From CAKZYD01 sp039814715 (GTDB taxonomy: Bacteria; Pseudomonadota; Alphaproteobacteria; Sphingomonadales; CAKZYD01), in assembly GCA_039814715.1 (NCBI GenBank), contig JBCCAR010000014.1, forward strand, positions 1 through 64,000: a stretch of DNA of 64,000 nucleotides. The letters run 5' to 3'. Below are positions 58,432 through 64,000 of this stretch, piece by piece (the stretch's first letter is position 1; every line of letters begins with the position of its first letter). Made by a program: the position numbers and the translations under genes. The notes under the pieces are model-generated. The model was given only the letters and a program-made list of their open reading frames with translations, did no database searches and had not been told where the DNA came from.

Positions 58432-59142
58432 ATGGCGAGCAAAGTCTTTGAGAGCGCCCATACGGCGTTAGCCGATGTAGCGCGCGATGACATGATGGTC
58501 ATGGCGGGAGGCTTTGGCTTGTGCGGAATTCCTGAAAATCTCATAACCGCCTTGCGCGATACGGGCGTGACCAGCCTGACCTGCGTTTCCAACAATGCGG
58601 GCGTGGATGACTTTGGGTTAGGCCTGCTGCTGCAAACCAAGCAGATTAGAAAAATGATTTCCTCTTATGTGGGCGAGAACAAAGAATTTGCGCGCCAGTA
58701 TCTAGAGAAAGAATTGGAAGTCGAGCTGACTCCCCAAGGCACCTTAGCTGAACGCGTCCGCGCTGGCGGGGCCGGTATCCCTGGCTTTTATACGAAAACC
58801 GGCGTGGGAACGCTGGTCGCGGAAGGCAAAGAGCACAAAGACTTTGACGGCGAAACATATATCTTAGAACGCGGCCTGCGCGGCGACATCGCCATCGTGA
58901 AAGCGTGGAAGGGCGATGTGGTTGGCAATCTCATCTACCGTAAAACCTCGCGCAATTTTAATTCAGACATGGCCACTGCAGCGACAATCACCATCGCCGA
59001 GGTCGAAGAACTGGTTGGCCCAGGCGAGCTTGACCCCAATGCCATTCACACCCCCGGTGTGTTCGTGCAGCGTATTATCCAAGGCAGCCATTACGAAAAA
59101 CGCATTGAACAGCGCACTGTGCGCCAGAAGGAGAGCGCATAA
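58432..59142 (+). CDS. scoA: 3-oxoacid CoA-transferase, subunit A
   Basis: 236 aa. N-terminal GGFGLCGIPENLI (about 26-38) is the subunit A signature, and the segment GGAGIPGFYTKTGVGTLVAEGKE (about 104-126, CoA-binding loop) is typical. With subunit B it moves CoA between succinyl-CoA and acetoacetate, feeding ketone bodies or fumarylacetoacetase products into the central metabolism. AGGAG lies about 14 bases before the ATG and AGGAT closer. The next gene starts 1 base inside its stop. Confidence 0.93.
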   Translation: MASKVFESAHTALADVARDDMMVMAGGFGLCGIPENLITALRDTGVTSLTCVSNNAGVDDFGLGLLLQTKQIRKMISSYVGENKEFARQYLEKELEVELTPQGTLAERVRAGGAGIPGFYTKTGVGTLVAEGKEHKDFDGETYILERGLRGDIAIVKAWKGDVVGNLIYRKTSRNFNSDMATAATITIAEVEELVGPGELDPNAIHTPGVFVQRIIQGSHYEKRIEQRTVRQKESA

Positions 59143-59783
59143 TGCCCTGGACCCGCGATCAAGTCGCCGCCCGCGCCGCAAAGGAGCTTGAAGACGGCTT
59201 TTATGTGAACTTGGGCATTGGCATCCCGACCATGGTCGCCAACCATGTGCCGGCCGATGTGGATATCACCCTGCAATCAGAAAACGGCATGCTTGGCATG
59301 GGGCCCTTCCCGTTCGAAGGCGAAGAAGACCCCGACCTGATCAACGCGGGAAAGCAAACGATTACCGAACTTGAGCGCACCAGCTATTTCGGGTCCTCAG
59401 ACAGCTTTGCAATGATCCGCGGCGGGCACATCAATCTAGCCATCCTTGGCGCCATGGAAGTGGCTGAGAATGGCGATCTTGCAAACTGGATGATCCCCGG
59501 CAAAATGGTCAAAGGGATGGGCGGGGCCATGGACCTTGTCGCCGGCGTTCAGCGCATCGTTGTGCTGATGGATCATTGCAACAAGGCCGGCGACTCGAAA
59601 TTTTTACCCGCATGCAGCTTGCCGCTGACGGGCAAAAACGTCGTCGATATGTTGATAACCGATTTGGGTGTGTTCAAGCGGCCAGACAAGCAGTCTCCGT
59701 TCGCGCTGATTGAGCTTGCGCAAGGCGTTACACAAGACGAAATAGCAGCAAAAACAGAGGCAAAATACACTGTCTCATTATGA
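59142..59783 (+). CDS. scoB: 3-oxoacid CoA-transferase, subunit B
   Basis: 213 aa. The catalytic Glu is E47 in LQSENGMLGMGP. VNLGIGIPTMVANH (about 22-35), HINLAILGAMEV and GAMDLVAGVQR (about 127-137) complete the family pattern. The start codon overlaps the scoA stop (TAATG). Acetoacetate from the fumarylacetoacetase-like enzyme at 22027-23034 could be a substrate, although the genes are far apart. Confidence 0.94.
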   Translation: MPWTRDQVAARAAKELEDGFYVNLGIGIPTMVANHVPADVDITLQSENGMLGMGPFPFEGEEDPDLINAGKQTITELERTSYFGSSDSFAMIRGGHINLAILGAMEVAENGDLANWMIPGKMVKGMGGAMDLVAGVQRIVVLMDHCNKAGDSKFLPACSLPLTGKNVVDMLITDLGVFKRPDKQSPFALIELAQGVTQDEIAAKTEAKYTVSL

Positions 59784-59927
59784 GACATAGCCTCTATAAA
59801 CGTCGTTAACAATTCCTTCACATAGCCGAAACGCGGGCGTCACAGAGTCTGCGTAGCGACAAGATTGAAGTGCGTGTCACGCAGGCGCGCGCAACCTTTT
59901 TGTATGTCGTAGGGGTGAGTAACGGAC

Positions 59928-61733
59928 ATGAACAATCTTCTTTCAACAACCATGTTAGCAGCAGCGCTGATCACAGCCGCGTCTGCCGCCAATGCAGCGT
60001 CTTTGACGATCTTGCATAACAATGACGGCGAATCTCAGCTCATTGACGCCGGAGGCGTTGGATCAGAATTCGGCGGCTCGGCAAGATTTGTTTCCATCGT
60101 GAACTTCGTTCGCGATGACCGTGAAGGCCAAAACCGTGATGTTTTAACGTTATCCTCAGGCGATAATTTTCTGCCTGGGCCGGAGTTCAACGCATCCCTG
60201 AGCGATGGTGTGTTTTATGACGCGCAGGTGCTCAATGCGGTAAACTACGACGCCCTTGCCCTTGGGAACCACGATTTCGATTTTGGACCGGATTTGCTCG
60301 CTGATTTCATCGGCGAGGTGGATAACGACATCCAATTCGTCAGCGCCAACCTCGATTTCAGCGCCAATGCTGGCCTTCAGCAGCTTGTTGATGATGGCCG
60401 AATCGTGAAATCAACGGTTATTGATCGTGGCGGCGAGCAATATGGTATTGTCGGCGCAACGACAGAAGAACTGCCGATCATCTCCCAGCCAGGCGATGTG
60501 GCCGTTGGTGATGTGGTGAGCGCAGTGCAAGCTGAAATTGACGCGTTGACAGGCAATGGCGTCGATAAAATCATCTTGATCAGCCACCTCCAAGGCATTG
60601 CTGAAGACATTGATGTCGTTGGCCAGCTGACCGGCGTTGACGTTGCGATCGCAGGCGGCGGGGATGAGCTGTTGACCAACAGTGCCGACGCGCTCAACCC
60701 CAATGCGCTTGTTCCAGGCGATGATGACGAACGCTTCGGCCCTTATCCGCTCGTTGTTGACGTTGCTGGCAACGGGGTTCCTGTCGTCACCACCCAGGGA
60801 GATTACCGCTATCTCGGTGTTCTCGACATTGAGTTTGACGATGATGGTAACCTGACCGACATCAATACGACCAGTGATGTCCAACTGATCAGCCAAGCCT
60901 TTTTAGATGACAATGGTTTGGTCCCCGATGCGACCATTCAAGCAAATGTGGTAGATCCTGTATCAGAAGCCATTGCTGGCTTTGCAGCCAATATTGTTGC
61001 GCAATCAGAGGTCGAGCTTGACGGTGTTCGCGGCAACGTGCGTACAGAGCAAACGAACCTCGGCGCATTGATTGCCGATTCCTTTGTTTGGACGGCCGAG
61101 CAACAGGACACTGAACTGGGCGGTATTTTAAATGGCAACCCAGTTGTCGGTATTGCCAACGGCGGCGGTATCCGCAACGACGCGATTATCGACATCGGGG
61201 ACATCACCGAACTCGATACGTTTTCAATCTTGCCCTTCAGTAACTTTGTCTCGGTGATCAATGATCTCCCTGTTGAGGCGCTGCTTGCCACGCTGGAACG
61301 CGCTGTCTCCAATGTGGAAGGGGTATCTGGCCGCTTTGGCCAGGTCTCAGGCATTGAGTTCAGCTACAATCCAGAACGTGAAGCCGGAAACCGCATTCTC
61401 GATGTCTTCCTCGCAGATGGTACGCCAATCATCCTCAATGGCTTTATCTTAGATGAAGACTTGTTGATTGACTTGGTGACGGTAAACTTCCTCGCCAATG
61501 GCGGCGACGGCTATCCGCTAGCGGAATTTGATCAAACCAACTTACCCATCAGCTACCAGCAATCGCTGCTAAACTACATCACCAGCCAAGACGGCTTGGG
61601 CGGGGTCATTCCCGAATCGCTGTATAGTGATGATGTTACCTCCAGCCGGATCGCCGCAATTTCTGAGCCTATGACGCTGGCGCTCTTTGGTGCAGGCCTC
61701 ACCGGTCTCGGCCTTTATCGCCGCCGCAGCTAG
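59928..61733 (+). CDS. 5'-nucleotidase/metallophosphatase with PEP-CTERM tail
   Basis: 601 aa exported enzyme. Signal peptide (about 1-23). The N-terminal metallophosphoesterase domain has LTILHNNDGE (metal ligands), SSGDNFLPG, LGNHDFDFG and LISHLQG. The C-terminal 5'-nucleotidase domain has TNLGALIADSFVW and GIANGGGIRND. The last 23 residues (SEPMTLALFGAGLTGLGLYR then Arg-Arg-Ser) are a PEP-CTERM-type signal: Pro after Glu, a hydrophobic helix and an arginine cluster. It should be cut and sorted by an exosortase. It releases phosphate from nucleotides outside the cell. Confidence 0.88.
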   Translation: MNNLLSTTMLAAALITAASAANAASLTILHNNDGESQLIDAGGVGSEFGGSARFVSIVNFVRDDREGQNRDVLTLSSGDNFLPGPEFNASLSDGVFYDAQVLNAVNYDALALGNHDFDFGPDLLADFIGEVDNDIQFVSANLDFSANAGLQQLVDDGRIVKSTVIDRGGEQYGIVGATTEELPIISQPGDVAVGDVVSAVQAEIDALTGNGVDKIILISHLQGIAEDIDVVGQLTGVDVAIAGGGDELLTNSADALNPNALVPGDDDERFGPYPLVVDVAGNGVPVVTTQGDYRYLGVLDIEFDDDGNLTDINTTSDVQLISQAFLDDNGLVPDATIQANVVDPVSEAIAGFAANIVAQSEVELDGVRGNVRTEQTNLGALIADSFVWTAEQQDTELGGILNGNPVVGIANGGGIRNDAIIDIGDITELDTFSILPFSNFVSVINDLPVEALLATLERAVSNVEGVSGRFGQVSGIEFSYNPEREAGNRILDVFLADGTPIILNGFILDEDLLIDLVTVNFLANGGDGYPLAEFDQTNLPISYQQSLLNYITSQDGLGGVIPESLYSDDVTSSRIAAISEPMTLALFGAGLTGLGLYRRRS

Positions 61734-61775
61734 GCCATATGGTATCTCTCAATCTTTGAAGGATTAATGATAGTG

Positions 61776-61813
61776 CAGCGCAGAGGCCGGCCCCCGGTTT
61801 CTGCGCTGTTTTT
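61776..61813 (+). terminator. Terminator after the 5'-nucleotidase gene
   Basis: CAGCGCAGA (61776-61784) and TCTGCGCTG (61800-61808) form a 9-bp stem with a GC-rich loop, followed by TTTTT. This is a clear intrinsic terminator 42 bases after the stop. Confidence 0.85.
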
Positions 61814-61836
61814 ATGAGCCAAGGGAGTATTCTTGC

Positions 61837-62457
61837 GTGTCTGTGTTTCGCATCACCGCCGCCGCGGCAGCGGTAATTCTTTGGGCCGCCCCGACGAGCG
61901 CGGCCGACCAAACTGGCAATTACGCGACGCGCGGGGCCGGCAATACGCGCTGCAGCGATTTCACCCAAGCGCGCAAAGACAGCGCCGAGCGCTACGCAAA
62001 CTATGGCGGCTGGATTGATGGGTTCTTGTCAGGTGTGAATTTGTTTGAAGACGACACATTCGACATCGCGCCTTGGCAATCCACTAATTTATTAGCCGCA
62101 GCCTTAGGGCGCTATTGCGGCAACAATCCTACGCTCGCATTTCATATCGCCGTCTCACGCCTCGTCATGCAATTGGGCGATACGCGGCTCTTAACCAATT
62201 CAAAGCTGCAAGTTCACTCCGGAAAAGGCAAACAAAGTGAGGTTCAGATCGCTGTCTATGATGCGATCATCCGCCGAGCGCAGGAGCGCCTGAAAGGCCT
62301 TGGCCTGCTCAAAGGCGAGACCAATTCGGACCTGTCGGAGACAATGCGCAAAGCGCTCGTTGCATTTCAGAAAAGAGAGAAGCTCGAGCAATCAGGCCTC
62401 CCGGACCAAGCAACGCTGCTTGTCCTATTGGCGCCGATGGATGGCGGCAACAACTAA
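61837..62457 (+). CDS. Exported protein with C-terminal peptidoglycan-binding domain
   Basis: 206 aa from a GTG at 61837 (GGGAG about 10 bases upstream; a second GTG is at 61843). Signal peptide (about 1-23, TSAAD). The middle part (about 35-120) has two Cys (CSDF and RYCG) likely joined by a disulfide and YGGWIDGFLSGVN, resembling small periplasmic Rap1a/HdeA-like folds. The C-terminus (about 140-200) fits PG_binding_1: AQERLKGLGLLKGETN and ALVAFQKREKLEQSGLPDQAT. Probably binds cell-wall peptidoglycan in the periplasm. Partner unknown. Confidence 0.72.
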   Translation: MSVFRITAAAAAVILWAAPTSAADQTGNYATRGAGNTRCSDFTQARKDSAERYANYGGWIDGFLSGVNLFEDDTFDIAPWQSTNLLAAALGRYCGNNPTLAFHIAVSRLVMQLGDTRLLTNSKLQVHSGKGKQSEVQIAVYDAIIRRAQERLKGLGLLKGETNSDLSETMRKALVAFQKREKLEQSGLPDQATLLVLLAPMDGGNN

Positions 62458-62474
62458 AGCGAAGCATGAGCCTG

Positions 62475-64000
62475 TTATTCAGCAGGCTCTAAAGACAAAT
62501 CACCCGTATTTGCCTGCGGTGCATGCTTTGCGGCTATGGCCGTATAGACTATCGGCAGAATAAACAACGTAAAGAGCGTTCCAACTGTCATACCGCCCAC
62601 GATAGTTGCGCCAATGTGGAAGCGGCTGGCCGCGCCGGCGCCGCCAGCAAGCAAGAGCGGCATGACGCCGAACACAATGGCAGCGGTGGTCATCAAAATC
62701 GGCCGTAAGCGAATACCGGCGGATTTGACCATAGCGTCATGGACGCTCAACCCTTCTTCACGCTGCAACTGATTGGCAAAATCGACCATCAAGATGCCAT
62801 GCTTACTGATGAGGCCAATCAAAGTGATGAGGCCGATCTGCGTATAAATGTTGACCGACAGAAACATATTGATGGGGATAAGCGCGCCAACGGCGGCCAT
62901 CGGCACTGTGACCAAGATAATGAAGGGATCGCGGAAGCTTTCGAACTGCGCGGCGAGCACCAGGTAGATCACCACCAACGCGAAGACAAAGATGATCGCA
63001 AGCTGGCTTCCTTCTTGCACATATTGCCGTGTTTGGCCGGAGGTGTCCGTGCTTATGGCGGGCGGCAAAACCTCATCGGCAGCTTGCTGCATAAACAAGA
63101 GGGCATCGCCCATGGAGACGCCGGGGTAGAGGACGCCAGAAATCATCGCAGAGTTGAGCTGCTGGAAGGTGGTTTGCGCGTTTGGCTTGGTGACGCGCTC
63201 GACTTTCACAAATGTGCTAAGCGGCACCAGATCACCGCTCGTCGCCCGCACATAATAGCCACCAATGAGGGATTCGTCGAAGCGGAAAGCACGCGGCACC
63301 TGCGGGATCACGCGGTAACTACGGCCTTGCATATCGAACAAGTTCACGTAGTTGCCGCCCAGCAACGTCGCTAGGGTATTGCCAATATCGCGCATGGTGA
63401 CACCAAGCTGATTGGCTTTTTCCCGGTCGATCGTGACTTCGATTTCCGGCTTGTCAAAGTTCAGCGATAAATCGGTGAAGATGAAGTTGCCGCTTTGATC
63501 CGCCTTGCTTTGGAGTTCTACAGCGGCTTCATAGAGCTCTTCATAGTCGCCGAGCGACTTCAGCATGAACTGGAAAGGAAATCCATCGCCAGAGGTTGGC
63601 AAGGGTGGCGCGCTAAAGGCGCCCACTTCGAGCCCTGGGATCTGCTGCATCGCCCCAGTGATCTCTTCAATCATCTCTGTGTGCCCGCGTTCGCGCTCAT
63701 CCCAAGGCTTAAGCAAAAACCCACCGAAGCCGCCGGAGACCCCATCCGCCCCATTGATCAGGAAGGAGGTTTCGTATTCAGGCCAATCGGTGAAGATGTC
63801 GTGATAGGCCTCAACATAGGTATTCACATAGTCTAAATTGGTCCATTCAGGGCCTTTGGATAGGAGATAAACGAGGCCTTGGTCTTCTTCCGGCGCAAGC
63901 TCTTTTTGCGACGTTTGGTAAAGAAAGGCGCACATGCCGAGCACCAATAGGCCAGTAAACAAGCCCAGGGTGCGCGCTTTCAAGGCCGAGACCAGACGCG
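62475..64000 (-). CDS. RND-family efflux pump subunit (3' part, cut by the window)
   Basis: At least 508 codons; the reading frame stays open to the right edge, so the apparent TTG start at 63983 is internal and the gene begins outside the window. What is seen is the C-terminal half of an AcrB/MexB-like inner-membrane pump: a membrane helix, then the periplasmic porter region (DQGLVYLL, QQIPGLEVGAFSAPPLP, TFVKVERV), then six helices with AAQFESFRDPFIILVTVP, GLISKHGILMVDFANQ and GIRLRPILMTTAAIVFGVMPLL. Full-length pumps are about 1,030 aa. Membrane-fusion and outer-membrane partners are probably beyond the edge. Confidence 0.93.
   Translation of the reverse strand, partial: RLVSALKARTLGLFTGLLVLGMCAFLYQTSQKELAPEEDQGLVYLLSKGPEWTNLDYVNTYVEAYHDIFTDWPEYETSFLINGADGVSGGFGGFLLKPWDERERGHTEMIEEITGAMQQIPGLEVGAFSAPPLPTSGDGFPFQFMLKSLGDYEELYEAAVELQSKADQSGNFIFTDLSLNFDKPEIEVTIDREKANQLGVTMRDIGNTLATLLGGNYVNLFDMQGRSYRVIPQVPRAFRFDESLIGGYYVRATSGDLVPLSTFVKVERVTKPNAQTTFQQLNSAMISGVLYPGVSMGDALLFMQQAADEVLPPAISTDTSGQTRQYVQEGSQLAIIFVFALVVIYLVLAAQFESFRDPFIILVTVPMAAVGALIPINMFLSVNIYTQIGLITLIGLISKHGILMVDFANQLQREEGLSVHDAMVKSAGIRLRPILMTTAAIVFGVMPLLLAGGAGAASRFHIGATIVGGMTVGTLFTLFILPIVYTAIAAKHAPQANTGDLSLEPAE

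Overview
The window reads as chromosome of an alphaproteobacterium, probably free-living and aquatic. The evidence is a GcrA cell-cycle regulator with a GANTC site in its promoter region, the argD-argF-hslO order, the rpmH-rnpA-yidD-yidC-engB block, a TonB receptor next to major facilitator transporters, and a PEP-CTERM-type sorting tail. Coding density is high, and many neighbouring genes overlap by 1 to 11 bases. I cannot fix the genus from sequence alone.

Layout. 1-1211: a degraded accessory patch (long imperfect palindrome, broken IS200-type transposase) on the 3' side of a tRNA-Gly. 1325-4715: metZ, apaG, trkH and a tiny secreted peptide. 4704-8854 (minus): argD-argF-hslO and an ABC-2 permease. 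8962-12747: gcrA, a ferredoxin-reductase-like flavoprotein and a three-gene methyltransferase operon. 12848-20174 (minus): TonB receptor, thioredoxin lipoprotein, two MFS transporters and an NTF2-like protein. 20298-23034: maleylacetoacetate isomerase, MarR, a VOC protein and a fumarylacetoacetase-like hydrolase, with a perfect MarR-type palindrome. 23062-24410: a tRNA-Met gene apparently split by a 1.08-kb insert carrying a toxin-antitoxin pair, then tRNA-Arg with a duplicated 3' end. 24594-32089: lipoprotein, ParA-like ATPase, an operon of TVP38 protein, disulfide oxidoreductase-like flavoprotein and histidine kinase, and a NIT-HAMP-MCP-PilZ receptor. 32268-35542: ribosome, RNase P and membrane-insertion block.

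35568-48873 is a complete acetate-use module: DUF4212/ActP symporter pair, CrbS-type sensor kinase fused to a symporter domain, CrbR-type regulator, acetyl-CoA synthetase, a DcaP-like porin, pyrophosphatase, and the cNMP/CBS/DUF294 and exonuclease pair that often accompanies such symporters. A motif TTAGAC-N4-GTC precedes both the symporter pair and acs and may be the regulator's site.

49007-54921 is the most distinctive region. A nitrilase, an aldoxime dehydratase and a GST form one operon, divergent from an AraC regulator with a leaderless-type promoter. Next to it, a TetR regulator faces a second GST and an HD-domain protein resembling cyanamide hydratases. Together this suggests an aldoxime to nitrile to carboxylate route with variant catalytic motifs. 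54918-64000: rlmN, a probable plus-strand structured RNA with a 17-codon ORF, an IalB-like protein, a SpoU methyltransferase, a histidine phosphatase, a 3-oxoacid CoA-transferase pair, a PEP-CTERM-tailed 5'-nucleotidase, a peptidoglycan-binding-domain protein and the 3' part of an RND efflux pump that runs off the window.
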